Positions 50,850 to 60,433 of a stretch of DNA of 64,000 nt are shown one piece after another (the first letter of the stretch is position 1; each line of letters starts with the position of its first letter). A program made the position numbers and the translations under genes. The notes below the pieces were generated by a model. That model was not told where the DNA came from. It was given only the letters and a program-made list of their open reading frames with translations, and did not search any database. The DNA is from Lachnospiraceae bacterium (GTDB taxonomy: Bacteria > Bacillota > Clostridia > Lachnospirales > Lachnospiraceae), in contig JAFLTE010000013.1 of NCBI GenBank assembly GCA_022510565.1, positions 1-64,000 on the forward strand. The letters are read 5' to 3'.

Positions 50850-52556
50850 TTAAAGCGTAAATTTCTTTACATTTCCTTCCAGTGAATCACTGATTTCTCC
50901 AAGTTCTCCGACTGCGTTGTTGCATTCATTTACAAGCTCGGAGAGATGTGCCATGGTCGCAGATGTTTCCTGCGCAGATGCCGCATTTTCTTCGGAAATG
51001 GCAGCCAAATCGCCCAAGTCGTCAAATACCTTATTCTTCGCCTGATCGATGCTCTCTATCTCATTTGCAATGCCATCCACAGCGTTTGTTACATTTGAAA
51101 TCTCTGTTCTCAAGTGAGCGAAAACATCTTTTGTCTGATTCAATTTATCGTTCTGGATATGTATGTCATCCATAACGACATTCATTGCATTTACACTGTT
51201 GTTGGAATTCTCAATGAGCTTCCGCACAATCCCCTCTATCTGATCTGCCGACTGTCTGGACTGCTCCGCCAATTGTCTCACTTCATCTGCAACTATTGCG
51301 AAGCCTCTTCCCTGTTCCCCTGCTCTTGCCGCTTCAATTGATGCGTTCAGAGACAGAAGGTTCGTTTGACTGGAGATGTCAGAAATCAAATTAACCACAC
51401 TCTGTATTTCCATTGCGGACTGATTGGTGTCATTGGTCTGCCGCTGCACTTTCTCGATGGATTCTCTCGTGCTGTTACTGATTGAAACAAGTGATTCAAG
51501 CGTCTCACTTACTTCATGATTGGTAGTTTCCATCCCCTGAGTGATCTGCTTTAACGTTCCGATATTTTCGGAAGATTTCTCCACCGCAACCCCCATTTCA
51601 TTCATCTGCTCGGCAACGTCCTGGGTCGCATTCGCCTGAGTCGTAGCGCTTGTGGCAACTTCTTCCACTGCATTATTTATCTCACTGATCGACCCATTGA
51701 TTGCCGTAAAATTCTCCCTGATGTTCTCTGAAAAATCTGTCAGGGTATTAGAAGAACCATGTAGATTGTTCACAATATTAATAAATTCATTCAGAAGTGA
51801 ATTGATGGATCTCGCAATATTACCTACCTCATCTCCTCTTGCGACCATCTTCTCACTGACAGCAAAGTTCAACTTTCCTTCTGCTACTTTATTCAAATCG
51901 GTAACAGATGACTTGATACTCTTCACAATGCCTTGGGCAATCAAAACGGATATAAACAGACCGATAATTGCAATTACCACCATAAATATCGCAGTAGATC
52001 TCAGTCTGGTTTCATAAATTACACGTGCACTTGACGCAGAAATACCGGTACAGATAGTCACATCGTCTCCGCCACCGTAATCCGCCATCGACAGATACAC
52101 CGCATAATACGGCTCACCTTCCACCACTACATTATTCGAAAAAGAAAACCCGTTTGTCTTGACCTGCTGATGAGTCTGATCCGACATTATTGTTCCCACG
52201 GCTCTGTTTCCGTTCTGATCGCGAACGGTCGTTGCCCTTCTGGTCGTACCGTAAAAAATCGCAACGTCTATGTCGGTCTCCTGATGGAAGGTATCAATGA
52301 CTGAGTTGTCCTCTGTCAGATTGATAGAACCGAGGTATAGATCATCTCCCTCCATATGGAACGTGTCCGTACTCACAAGGTTAAACATCTGCACGAGCGA
52401 ATGATCGGATATCAACAAGCGTTGCTCCAGCATCTGCTCCGCCATCAGATTGCCAACATTCCGAATCGCTAATACGGCAAATGTCACAAGGACTAAAATT
52501 GGCAATGCCACGCATAATAAAATTTTTGCAGTTAAATTTAGTTTTACTTTTGTCAT
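50850..52556 (-). CDS. Methyl-accepting chemotaxis protein
   Basis: 568 residues. Membrane helix about 12-34, an outer sensor domain (about 35-185, dCache/sCache type), second helix about 188-210, HAMP (about 211-265) and a long coiled-coil signalling domain with the hairpin tip [12 protein letters not shown] near 405. It senses an outer ligand and controls the CheA kinase. The start at 52556 follows AAAGGTGG. Alone on its strand; no che genes are in the window. Confidence 0.95.
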   Translation of the reverse strand: MTKVKLNLTAKILLCVALPILVLVTFAVLAIRNVGNLMAEQMLEQRLLISDHSLVQMFNLVSTDTFHMEGDDLYLGSINLTEDNSVIDTFHQETDIDVAIFYGTTRRATTVRDQNGNRAVGTIMSDQTHQQVKTNGFSFSNNVVVEGEPYYAVYLSMADYGGGDDVTICTGISASSARVIYETRLRSTAIFMVVIAIIGLFISVLIAQGIVKSIKSSVTDLNKVAEGKLNFAVSEKMVARGDEVGNIARSINSLLNEFINIVNNLHGSSNTLTDFSENIRENFTAINGSISEINNAVEEVATSATTQANATQDVAEQMNEMGVAVEKSSENIGTLKQITQGMETTNHEVSETLESLVSISNSTRESIEKVQRQTNDTNQSAMEIQSVVNLISDISSQTNLLSLNASIEAARAGEQGRGFAIVADEVRQLAEQSRQSADQIEGIVRKLIENSNNSVNAMNVVMDDIHIQNDKLNQTKDVFAHLRTEISNVTNAVDGIANEIESIDQAKNKVFDDLGDLAAISEENAASAQETSATMAHLSELVNECNNAVGELGEISDSLEGNVKKFTL

Positions 52557-52731
52557 TTTGTAAATCCACCTTTCTACTAAGTTATACAATATATGTACTT
52601 TATATTGGCTAACTACTATATTTTAGTCTCAAACTCTCCCCCTTGTCATTAGATTCTTAATAGATTATGTACAAATATTATAATCCAATTTTCCATAATA
52701 CACAAGAAAATTAGTGATTATTCAGAAGTTC

Positions 52732-52760
52732 TTCATGTCCTGTTCATATCGTGTTATAAT
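52732..52760 (+). promoter_or_regulatory. Promoter before a small membrane protein gene
   Basis: TTCATG, 17-bp spacer, TATAAT. An adjacent inverted repeat (52762-52793: ACAGAAATG to CATTTCTGT with CTCC/GGAG inside) begins right after the -10 box and could be an operator or stabilising hairpin. Confidence 0.6.
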
Positions 52761-52836
52761 AACAGAAATGTCTCCGATGGGAGCCATTTCTGTGTTACAC
52801 AAGGATTTTCAGTTTAGCAGAGAGGAAGAATGTGCT

Positions 52837-53271
52837 ATGGAATACATATTTATTCTGATTGCTATCGCAATTTTCATCAGCGTGCTTACCGGGGATTTGG
52901 GGTATCTTCTCTTTGGAGCGACCGGTTTTCTGCTAATCCTCTCCGGTTTGCTGGTCATCATTTTTTTAATCTGCTCGGTATTGTTGCTGATGTCAAAGTG
53001 GAAGGAAGCCAGGTTCCTGCGGGTGGATCTGCCATCGGAGGAAGCCAAGTATAAGGTGGCCTATTATTTGGTGGAAGGGGAAGAGATTCCCTGCCTGTTC
53101 CCGGAGGAGGGAGTTTTCCGAAAGAAATTATATCGGACGGACAAAACCTATCACGTTCTTTTGAATAAAAAGCTGGGAAGGGTGTTTGACCGATTTGCGG
53201 TGGCCACTTGCATATTGGGATTGGTGTGTGGAACCGGACTTGGAACGGTACTGTTGCTGGTATTTATATGA
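52837..53271 (+). CDS. Small membrane protein of unknown function
   Basis: 144 residues. Two N-terminal membrane helices (about 3-22 and 25-50), a 65-residue soluble section and a third helix at the C-terminus (about 120-143). The start is uncertain: ATG 52837 has GAGGAAG 10 nt upstream, and upstream in-frame ATGs lie within the inverted repeat. No family recognised. Confidence 0.5.
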   Translation: MEYIFILIAIAIFISVLTGDLGYLLFGATGFLLILSGLLVIIFLICSVLLLMSKWKEARFLRVDLPSEEAKYKVAYYLVEGEEIPCLFPEEGVFRKKLYRTDKTYHVLLNKKLGRVFDRFAVATCILGLVCGTGLGTVLLLVFI

Positions 53272-53307
53272 TATGCCAATTCTGTTGAGCATCCGATTGG
53301 AGGAAAA

Positions 53308-53823
53308 ATGATTGTTTTAATAACAGGTGCATCCCATACAGGGAAGACAATGCTTGCCCAAAAACTTCTGGAAAAATATAAATATCCATATCTCTCCATA
53401 GACCATTTGAAAATGGGGCTTATTCGCAGTGGCAATACGACTCTTACGCCCATAAGTGATGATAGAGCATTGACGGACTATTTATGGCCAATTGTGCGCG
53501 AGATGATTAAAACTGCCATAGAAAACAGACAAAATCTTGTCGTGGAGGGATGCTATATCCCTTTTGAATGGGAGAAAGATTTTGAAAAGGAATATCTGGA
53601 CGAGATCAGATTCTATTGTCTGGTTATGAGTGATAAATACATTAAAAAGCATTTTGATAACATCAGTAAATTTGCAAGTGTCATTGAAGACCGAGGGGAT
53701 GATGAGGGTTGGACAATGGAGACGGCGCGCAGAGAAAATGCTCAAATGCTGGAGCAGTGCACTAGACACAGAGCAGAATATATTTTAATTGATGAAGAGT
53801 ATCAGGTGGATATTGAGTTGTAG
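53308..53823 (+). CDS. P-loop kinase-like protein
   Basis: 171 residues. Walker A G-A-S-H-T-G-K-T (about 7-14), a D-H-L segment after strand 2, and V-V-E-G-C-Y-I-P near 78 with the acidic residue. Looks like a small-molecule kinase of the zeta-toxin/CPT/2-phosphoglycerate kinase group. GGAGGAAAA precedes ATG 53308. Substrate unknown. Confidence 0.7.
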   Translation: MIVLITGASHTGKTMLAQKLLEKYKYPYLSIDHLKMGLIRSGNTTLTPISDDRALTDYLWPIVREMIKTAIENRQNLVVEGCYIPFEWEKDFEKEYLDEIRFYCLVMSDKYIKKHFDNISKFASVIEDRGDDEGWTMETARRENAQMLEQCTRHRAEYILIDEEYQVDIEL

Positions 53824-54005
53824 AATATACTCTACATCACAAGAAAGGAAATTTGGCTTGGTATTCCGGAGGCAAGAGAATGCTATATCAAGAACAGTGT
53901 GTAACAGATATTTTTTGCCGCAACCGAGCAGGAGAGAGAAGTGGGTTTACATGGTAGGAGTTCGGCATAGCTTAATCGGGATTTAAAGAAAAGAGGAATC
54001 ACTTA

Positions 54006-54677
54006 ATGGATATAGAAAAACAATTCAACCTTGTTGCAAATGAATATGATAAAAATCGTAGAAAGTTTTTGCCATGTTTTGATGATTTTTACATTAGTGC
54101 AACTAAATTCATTGCTTCAAATATTTCCAATCCGAAACGAGTACTGGATTTGGGCGCGGGAACGGGATTATTATCATATTTTTGGATTCAACATTATCCC
54201 ACCACTGAATTTATGCTTGTAGACATAGCTGATGAAATGTTAGATGTTGCACGGCAAAGATTTTCTGGCAAGGATAATGTGTCCTACCAAGTGTTAAATT
54301 ACACTAATGAACTTCCAAGCGGCAACTTCGATGTTGTTGCTTCGGCTTTATCCATTCATCATTTGGAGAATGAAGATAAATTAAGCCTGCTTGCGCGAAT
54401 TTACGATTTGTTGCCAAGCGATGGGGTGTTTGTGAATTATGACCAGTTCTGTGCAGGACAGCCTGAAATGAATTGTTGGTTTGACTCCTATTGGGAAAAT
54501 CAATTAGCGAATAGCGGATTAACAGACCATGATATTGCGTTATGGAGAGAGCGAAAAAAATTGGATCGTGAATGTTCTGTAGAACAAGAAATGGAAATGC
54601 TTAATAAGTGCAAATTCAAAATAGTTAAGTGCATTTATTCTTATCATAAGTTTGCGGTTATTGTTGCAGTTAAATAA
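54006..54677 (+). CDS. Class I SAM-dependent methyltransferase
   Basis: 223 residues. D-L-G-A-G-T-G-L-L (about 48-56) binds SAM; V-D-I-A-D-E-M-L follows strand 2 and S-A-L-S-I-H-H-L is motif IV. This is the UbiE/tRNA (cmo5U)-like subgroup. GAGGAATC precedes ATG 54006. The 180 bp before it hold no recognisable gene. Acceptor unknown. Confidence 0.9.
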   Translation: MDIEKQFNLVANEYDKNRRKFLPCFDDFYISATKFIASNISNPKRVLDLGAGTGLLSYFWIQHYPTTEFMLVDIADEMLDVARQRFSGKDNVSYQVLNYTNELPSGNFDVVASALSIHHLENEDKLSLLARIYDLLPSDGVFVNYDQFCAGQPEMNCWFDSYWENQLANSGLTDHDIALWRERKKLDRECSVEQEMEMLNKCKFKIVKCIYSYHKFAVIVAVK

Positions 54678-54719
54678 TTTATGACAACTAAATCTATGTT
54701 TATCGAGGAGATTGCCACA

Positions 54720-55088
54720 ATGAAAAAAATCAATTATATTAAGCAACCTACGGATTATTTATGTGGTCAGGCTTGTGTTGCTATGCTCGCAGGTGTAACG
54801 GTAGAAGAAGTAGTTTCTATTATGAACAATGATAAGGGTACGGGGAAAAAAGATATTGAGAAGGCGCTGAACTACTATGGAATAAGTCAGGCAAAGACGA
54901 TGACTAAAGCAGATAACTCCTCTGTTTTACCAAAAGTATGTATTCTTAAAGTTCTCTTGCCCAAATATGGTCATTGGGTTTTATACTACGATGGGAAATA
55001 TTATGATCCGGAATTTGGAGTGACGGAAGAATTATATCAAAAAGCAAGAATTCAATCATTTTTGGAGATTTTTATTGACGAAGAATAG
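54720..55088 (+). CDS. C39-like peptidase-fold protein
   Basis: 122 residues, no signal peptide. D-Y-L-C-G-Q-A-C (12-19) gives the Gln-Cys pair of C39-type cysteine peptidases, and G-H-W-V-L-Y-Y-D (about 87-94) plus D-P near 101 supply His and Asp. C39 domains normally cut leader peptides of bacteriocins at the N-terminus of ABC exporters; here the domain is free. CGAGGAG precedes ATG 54720. Role unclear. Confidence 0.65.
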   Translation: MKKINYIKQPTDYLCGQACVAMLAGVTVEEVVSIMNNDKGTGKKDIEKALNYYGISQAKTMTKADNSSVLPKVCILKVLLPKYGHWVLYYDGKYYDPEFGVTEELYQKARIQSFLEIFIDEE

Positions 55089-55146
55089 AAGTATAAATTT
55101 TCGGTATTTAGAGCTGGTCAATTCTGACTTTGAAGGAGATAAAATC

Positions 55147-56112
55147 ATGGCTATGTACAAAATTTCCAAGATGAAAAAAGAAGAAATTCCAGAGTTGATT
55201 GAAATGTGGCATAATCAATATTCTAAATATTGTAATGGTACGGTTACCCCTGATTTTTTGAGCGGTGGCGAAAATAGTATTATGACGTATTTGGAAAACC
55301 AAATCAACTATGGTAATGCTATTATATCAAAAAAAGACGATGTTATTACCGGCTATATCGCTTGGATGTATTTTGACTTTCATAATGAAAAATCAGCCTT
55401 TTGTCCAATTATAGGTCATGCTACAATTGAAGAAGATAGCCAGACAATCTATCATGAATTATATAACTATGCAGCGCAAATATGGGTAGATGATGCTCGA
55501 TTCAATCACTTATGGATGATTTATAACGATAACCATACTTTAAAAGATATATTATATGATATTGGTTTTGGCTCTCACGTAATTGATGCTTACACAAAAG
55601 TACAAAAGCCAGTATGTGAGATTGACAGCAAATACAAAATTTCTATTGCCACATATAGTGATGCTGAAGTGTTGCTTGGATTAATAAAGGAGTCGGTAAA
55701 CTTTTATATTGAATCCCCTATATTTTTAAAAAGAGGTGTTTATGAACTAGATGATGTAATTGATATTATTAAAACAGATCATTTGTTAGTTGCATGGGAT
55801 AATGATAGACCAATTGGTATTATGAATTTATCTGTTCAATCTGGATATAACATAGAAAATTTAGCATCCACGAATACAGGCTTGATTAGTAAAGTCGGTG
55901 CTTATATCAAGCCTGAATATCGTGGATTGGGAATTGGAAAGTGCCTATTAAATGAAGTGATGAAGCATTGCACCGAGAAAAGTATACAATATCTCCATGT
56001 TTGTTTTGAAACAGCCAATCCTTTTGCAAATATATTTTGGCGAAAACACTTCAAACCCATTATACTTTCTGTAAGACGAACGGTTAATAAAGATGCTAAT
56101 ATCACAAAATGA
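55147..56112 (+). CDS. Tandem-domain GNAT acetyltransferase
   Basis: 321 residues with two GNAT-like domains. The first (about 1-150) lacks a clear acetyl-CoA loop; the second (about 165-321) has P-E-Y-R-G-L-G-I-G-K (about 261-270), the active site. ATG 55147 follows GAAGGAG, and the upstream extension has none. It stands 58 bp after the C39-like gene. Substrate unknown. Confidence 0.8.
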   Translation: MAMYKISKMKKEEIPELIEMWHNQYSKYCNGTVTPDFLSGGENSIMTYLENQINYGNAIISKKDDVITGYIAWMYFDFHNEKSAFCPIIGHATIEEDSQTIYHELYNYAAQIWVDDARFNHLWMIYNDNHTLKDILYDIGFGSHVIDAYTKVQKPVCEIDSKYKISIATYSDAEVLLGLIKESVNFYIESPIFLKRGVYELDDVIDIIKTDHLLVAWDNDRPIGIMNLSVQSGYNIENLASTNTGLISKVGAYIKPEYRGLGIGKCLLNEVMKHCTEKSIQYLHVCFETANPFANIFWRKHFKPIILSVRRTVNKDANITK

Positions 56113-56186
56113 GCATAATACAAATTTCGGTATGTAGAATTAGATAAAATGTAATTTATCATCCAAAAATGGTGTGAGGGATACAT

Positions 56187-56657
56187 ATGGTTGAATTAAA
56201 GGAAATAACAAAAGATAACTATGAAGAATGTCTTAATTTAAGTGTTGCTGATAACCAGAGAAACTTTGTTTCATCAAATGTTCACTCGTTAGCGCAAGCG
56301 TGGGTTTATTACAATACGGCTTTTCCTTTTGCTATTTATGCAGATAATATAATGGTTGGCTTTATTATGTTAGGGTATTATGAAGCCCAAAACTATTATA
56401 CTATATGGAAATTGATGATAGATACTCATTATCAGAATAAAGGCTACGGAAAAATAGCCTTAAAACTTGGTATTGATTATTTAGTTAATCATTTCAATGT
56501 AAAAGAAATATATACAGCATATGAAATGAATAATTCTGTTGCAAAAAAATTTTATAGATCATTTGGATTTCGTGAAACGGGTGTAGTTGTGGGAAATGAC
56601 GTTGGAATGAAATTAATAGTAAAAGGTATGAGTGATAACATACCAGATTATTTGTAA
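56187..56657 (+). CDS. Spermidine/diamine N-acetyltransferase-like protein
   Basis: 156 residues, paralogue of the protein at 50341: E-C-L-N-L-S-V-A-D-N-Q-R-N-F-V near the start, P-F-A-I-Y-A-D near 50, and Y-Q-N-K-G-Y-G-K as the acetyl-CoA loop. Probably acetylates polyamines. GAGGGA precedes the start. Two such genes within 6 kb suggest duplication or repeated acquisition. Confidence 0.85.
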   Translation: MVELKEITKDNYEECLNLSVADNQRNFVSSNVHSLAQAWVYYNTAFPFAIYADNIMVGFIMLGYYEAQNYYTIWKLMIDTHYQNKGYGKIALKLGIDYLVNHFNVKEIYTAYEMNNSVAKKFYRSFGFRETGVVVGNDVGMKLIVKGMSDNIPDYL

Positions 56658-56727
56658 ATTCAGGTTATTATGGAGATATTCGTGCAAAAGCATTTGATGC
56701 AAAATGTCCTGACGGAGGGGAGAATAT

Positions 56728-57300
56728 ATGGGAAAACCATTATCAGATATGACATTAGAAGAATTGTGGGAGCTGTTTCCCATAATTCTTACCGAGCACA
56801 ATGAAGCATGGACTAAGTGGTATGCTGAAGAAGAAAGAAGACTTGCCGGTATTTTGCGCCCGAATGATATAAGAATTAGTCATATTGGGAGTACAGCAAT
56901 TAACAATATCTGGGCAAAACCGATTATTGACATTCTTGTGGAATTACCTATGTCCATGCCTATGGAAAACATTAAAGACATTCTTGTCCAAAATGGTTAC
57001 ATATGTATGTCAGAGCAGTCGAATAGAAAATCGTTTAATTTAGGATACACAAGCGAAGGATTTGCTGAAAAAGTGTTCCATCTTCATTTGAGATATTGGG
57101 GAGATAATGATGAACTTTACTTTCGTGATTATATGAACGAGAATCCATTATTGGCAAAACAATACGAAGAATTGAAACTGTCCCTTTGGAAAAAATTCGA
57201 ACATGACAGAGACGGATATACATATGCGAAAACTGGTTTTATAGCTGAACAGACTGACAAAGCAAAAAAGTGCTACGGAAATAAATACTACCGTAGATAA
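56728..57300 (+). CDS. GrpB-family nucleotidyltransferase-fold protein
   Basis: 190 residues, UPF0157/GrpB. I-S-H-I-G-S-T-A-I (about 52-60) and K-P-I-I-D-I-L-V (about 67-74) form the nucleotidyltransferase G-S and D-x-D-like site; a C-terminal Y-x-x-x-K segment near 165 is also typical. Several members sit with drug-modifying genes. GGAGGGGAG precedes ATG 56728. Function unproven. Confidence 0.85.
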   Translation: MGKPLSDMTLEELWELFPIILTEHNEAWTKWYAEEERRLAGILRPNDIRISHIGSTAINNIWAKPIIDILVELPMSMPMENIKDILVQNGYICMSEQSNRKSFNLGYTSEGFAEKVFHLHLRYWGDNDELYFRDYMNENPLLAKQYEELKLSLWKKFEHDRDGYTYAKTGFIAEQTDKAKKCYGNKYYRR

Positions 57301-57322
57301 ATCGTAATATGGAGGCATAACA

Positions 57323-57841
57323 ATGCGGTTATTATTTGAAATAGACACAAACGATTACGACCTAAACGGGGTTGCTTTTATTCGCCACTCTGCCCGCTGT
57401 ATTAATATCAAAAACGGTTTAGTCGCTATGGTACATAGTATCAAATACGATTATTATAAATTTCCAGGTGGCGGCATAGAGGAAGATGAAAGCGCGGAAA
57501 ATGCAATGATAAGAGAGACACAAGAGGAAGCTGGATTGGTTGTTATCCCCGAATCTGTTAAAGAGTATGGCTATGTTCATAGGATTCAAAAAAGCGACCA
57601 TGACGATGCAGACTATTTCGTTCAGGACAATTATTACTATCTCTGTGATGTTGAAGAAGTCATACACTCTCAGGATTTAGATGATTACGAAGCAGATGAA
57701 AAATTCACATTGGAGTATGTGAAGCCTGACAAGGCTATCTTCATAAACAGGAATGCTAATCACGGACCAAAAGAGCAGCCCATGCTTGAGCGTGAGGCAA
57801 GAGTATTGGAATTGCTAAAAGAGGAAGGGTACTTTGGCTGA
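57323..57841 (+). CDS. Nudix hydrolase
   Basis: 172 residues. The Nudix box is G-G-G-I-E-E-D-E-S-A-E-N then A-M-I-R-E-T-Q-E-E-A-G (about 50-72), fitting G-x5-E-x7-R-E-x-x-E-E-x-G. It cleaves nucleoside diphosphates linked to another group. GGAGGCAT precedes ATG 57323. It lies 22 bp after GrpB. Substrate unknown. Confidence 0.9.
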   Translation: MRLLFEIDTNDYDLNGVAFIRHSARCINIKNGLVAMVHSIKYDYYKFPGGGIEEDESAENAMIRETQEEAGLVVIPESVKEYGYVHRIQKSDHDDADYFVQDNYYYLCDVEEVIHSQDLDDYEADEKFTLEYVKPDKAIFINRNANHGPKEQPMLEREARVLELLKEEGYFG

Positions 57842-57872
57842 CAAATTACGATTTATGAAAGGAAGAAGTTAA

Positions 57873-58256
57873 ATGAAAATTGAACATATTGCTATGTATG
57901 TGACCGATTTAGAAGCAGCAAGAGATTTTTTTGTAAAGTATTTTGGTGCTAAAGCAAATAATGGGTATCACAATTTGAAAACCGATTTTCACTCCTACTT
58001 TTTATCTTTTGATGAGGGGACGAGATTGGAAATAATGAGTAGCCCCCAAATGATTGATGGTGTAAAAGATATTAATCAAACAGGATATATTCATATTGCG
58101 TTCAGCTTAGGAAGTGTTGAAAAAGTTGACCAATTAACTGCAAAGTTACAGTCTGATGGATACGAAATAATAAGTGGTCCCAGAACAACTGGTGATGGTT
58201 ATTATGAAAGCTGCATAATTGGCCTAGAAGGAAATCAAATAGAACTAACTGTATAA
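57873..58256 (+). CDS. VOC-family (glyoxalase/bleomycin-resistance) protein
   Basis: 127 residues. Two beta-alpha-beta-beta-beta units with metal-type residues H5, E-x-M near 55 and E-G-N-Q-I-E at the end. Family members are lactoylglutathione lyases, dioxygenases or drug-binding proteins. AAGGAAGAA precedes ATG 57873. A binding or lyase role in detoxification is likely. Confidence 0.9.
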   Translation: MKIEHIAMYVTDLEAARDFFVKYFGAKANNGYHNLKTDFHSYFLSFDEGTRLEIMSSPQMIDGVKDINQTGYIHIAFSLGSVEKVDQLTAKLQSDGYEIISGPRTTGDGYYESCIIGLEGNQIELTV

Positions 58257-58313
58257 CTTAAGTTTATCGAAATAAGGATATTGGCGCAAATCAGCATTGC
58301 GGAGGTATACAGT

Positions 58314-58859
58314 ATGGCAATACCGAGACCTTTAAGACTATATATCCCAAGTAATAAATCGGAGGACGACATGACAGAGACATTTGCCATTCCCGCAGTC
58401 GGAGCGATTATTGTAAAAAGAGATGAGGATGAAGAATTTATCTTAGTCCAAACCAGAAAAAAGAATAACGGGGATGGACTGGACGGCTTGCTGGAGATTC
58501 CTGCGGGTAAGATTCGAGAGTACGAGAATATTTTTGAGGCGCTGCGACGAGAGGTATGGGAGGAGACGGGATTACATATTACGTCTATACAAGGGGAAGA
58601 TGACAGTAAGTTTTTAGATGTATGCGGGAACAAGACAAGAATGTTTTCACCATATTGTGTAACGCAGAATTTATCAGGTGCTTACTCTCTGATTTTGAGC
58701 ACATTTCTCTGCGAAGCGGAAGGAGAGTTGCTGGAACAGACAAATGAAACCGAGAATATTCGTTGGATAAGTCGGGATGAGCTAAAAGAGATTGTAGATA
58801 ATTCCCCGGAAAGTATCTTTTTGATGCACGTCCATGCATTAAGGAAATATTTGGGATAG
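58314..58859 (+). CDS. Nudix hydrolase (ADP-ribose pyrophosphatase-like)
   Basis: 181 residues from ATG 58314 (GGAGGTATAC upstream); a second ATG at 58371 also has a GGAGG site and would give a protein of 162 residues that fits the family better. Nudix box: P-A-G-K-I-R-E-Y-E-N-I-F-E-A-L then R-R-E-V-W-E-E-T-G. It has the P-A-G-K-x start of ADP-ribose hydrolases. Two start sites may give two forms. Not closely similar to the Nudix protein at 57323. Confidence 0.85.
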   Translation: MAIPRPLRLYIPSNKSEDDMTETFAIPAVGAIIVKRDEDEEFILVQTRKKNNGDGLDGLLEIPAGKIREYENIFEALRREVWEETGLHITSIQGEDDSKFLDVCGNKTRMFSPYCVTQNLSGAYSLILSTFLCEAEGELLEQTNETENIRWISRDELKEIVDNSPESIFLMHVHALRKYLG

Positions 58860-58932
58860 CACATATTACTGTATTGCCTAAAGTGAGGCTTGCGAGAATC
58901 CACGAGAATTTGAATTTCAGGAGGTATATAAT

Positions 58933-59574
58933 ATGGAACACAAGAAATATGCAGTATTAATTTATCCTAATTTTTCTTTGCAGGAAATAACCTGCTTAAC
59001 ATCGTGCCTATCCGTTTGGTTTGGAGAAAAAATGGATATTGTTGCAAGTGAAATGAAAGCATATGAAAGTGAGGATGGGTTTCAAATTACTCCTACCAAG
59101 ACTGTCGATGAAGTACAGCCGTCAGACTATATGTGCATCATTCTTCCGGGCACAATTAACCCACTACCCGCCTTGTACGATACCAAATTGATTGATTTTT
59201 TGAGTAAAGGAAAATGCTCGGATACTTTGTTCGCTGCTATTTCATCTTCACCTATACTATTGTCCAAGGCAGGAGTTTTAGATGGAAAAGACTTTACTGC
59301 CGGTTACTTTATGCAAATGACGGAGGTATTTTCATTTATTGATAAGTCTCACTTTGTCCATAAGCCGATAGTTGAAAGTGGTAATGTGATTACAGGCATT
59401 GGTATGTTCTTTAGAGAGTTTGCCGAAAGCGTGCTTCATAAAATGGGATATGATGTTGGCGAAAATTTTATGAACGTAGCCGATTGCGAATATACAGAGG
59501 AGGAGTTAACTTTTTATTGGACAGACGAGGAATACAATGAATTTTTGGAAGAATTGAGAGAGTTTTCTGAGTAG
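58933..59574 (+). CDS. DJ-1/PfpI-family protein without the catalytic cysteine
   Basis: 213 residues. The fold starts Y-A-V-L-I-Y-P-N-F-S-L-Q-E and the nucleophile elbow is A-A-I-S-S-S-P (about 101-107), where the family has Cys; the position holds Ser. A typical L-L-S-K-A-G-V-L-D follows. It probably cannot be a cysteine-dependent glyoxalase or hydratase. CAGGAGGT precedes ATG 58933. It follows the Nudix gene by 73 bp. Confidence 0.8.
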   Translation: MEHKKYAVLIYPNFSLQEITCLTSCLSVWFGEKMDIVASEMKAYESEDGFQITPTKTVDEVQPSDYMCIILPGTINPLPALYDTKLIDFLSKGKCSDTLFAAISSSPILLSKAGVLDGKDFTAGYFMQMTEVFSFIDKSHFVHKPIVESGNVITGIGMFFREFAESVLHKMGYDVGENFMNVADCEYTEEELTFYWTDEEYNEFLEELREFSE

Positions 59575-59821
59575 GCATACATGTAGAAGATTCTTATGTA
59601 AACCTATTTGTAAAAGTCAAGACAATGTCATTTGGGTACTTTATTATATGTGTACATCGCGATGCTGAGAAACCGACTGATTCCACAGTGAGGAACAAAA
59701 CCTGCGGGCTGATGGAGCTTTCTGCACTTATGAGGGTTTACAGATTTTATGAAGATAAAATATAATAGTTATTAAATGATAAGTAGATTATCTTGTTAGA
59801 ACTCCTGTTTATTGAAATATT
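59575..59821 (+). other. Gene-free stretch before a GNAT pseudogene
   Basis: No open frame or RNA signature was found. A/T-rich with a TATAAT at 59760-59765 that could be the original promoter of the broken GNAT gene following it. Confidence 0.4.
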
Positions 59822-60099
59822 GATGTTGCCGCAAATCGGTTTGGGGTGAGGAAAACATGGCAGGACACCTATTCCGGGCTTATTGAGCAAGCCTATCTTG
59901 ATAATTTTACACTTGAAAAATGTACGGATATAGCGTTTGGCTGGACAGAGAATCTTCTTGTAGCCAAAGAAAATGATAGGGTTGCAATCATCGGGCAATA
60001 AAGATCTATGAAAGATGCGGCTTCCGATTTGATGGAACTAAGAAGCAGATTAAGCTCGGTACAGTAAAAACAGAAATGCGAATGGTATTAACGAAGTAA
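59822..60099 (+). pseudogene. GNAT acetyltransferase gene with central deletion
   Basis: The first frame (about 59846-60001) reads T-W-Q-D-T-Y-S-G-L-I-E-Q-A-Y-L-D, the typical GNAT N-terminus, and reaches L-L-V-A-K-E-N-D-R-V before a stop. A second frame from 60001 reads K-I-Y-E-R-C-G-F-R-F-D-G-T-K, the GNAT C-terminal motif, through to a stop at 60099. The acetyl-CoA-binding middle, about 60 residues, is lost and the frame is shifted. A dead gene. Confidence 0.8.
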
Positions 60100-60141
60100 C
60101 AAGTGTGTTTGAGACAAAATCCATAAAACGGAGATGAGATA

Positions 60142-60405
60142 ATGAACAGAAAAAGCCTAAATGAAGTAATCAAGTTGAGTGATGAACAGAAGAAGCAAAT
60201 TGCAGGTGAAATCAGGGCATTCTATTTGGATGTCCGGGGAGAAGAGATTGGGATGATTGAGGAACAACAGATTATAGAGTTGTTTTGTGAGCATTTGGCA
60301 CCTATTGTATATAATAAAGCGCTGGATGATGCCCAATACTGGTTAAAAGAACAGATGGGAAATCTTGAGGTGGATTATTATCTGTTATATAAGGATGTCC
60401 GGTAA
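60142..60405 (+). CDS. DUF2164-family protein
   Basis: 87 residues, cytoplasmic, helical and acidic. K-L-S-D-E-Q-K-K-Q-I near the start and Y-N-K-A-L-D-D-A-Q-Y-W-L near 65 match DUF2164. GGAGATGAG precedes ATG 60142. Function unknown. Confidence 0.75.
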   Translation: MNRKSLNEVIKLSDEQKKQIAGEIRAFYLDVRGEEIGMIEEQQIIELFCEHLAPIVYNKALDDAQYWLKEQMGNLEVDYYLLYKDVR

Positions 60406-60433
60406 GTGAATCCATGATTATAGGAGGCGAATG

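Noticed and set aside
53824..54005. Possible remnant gene between the P-loop kinase and a methyltransferase
   Set aside because: Short fragments of frame exist but I could not match any to a protein family in any frame.
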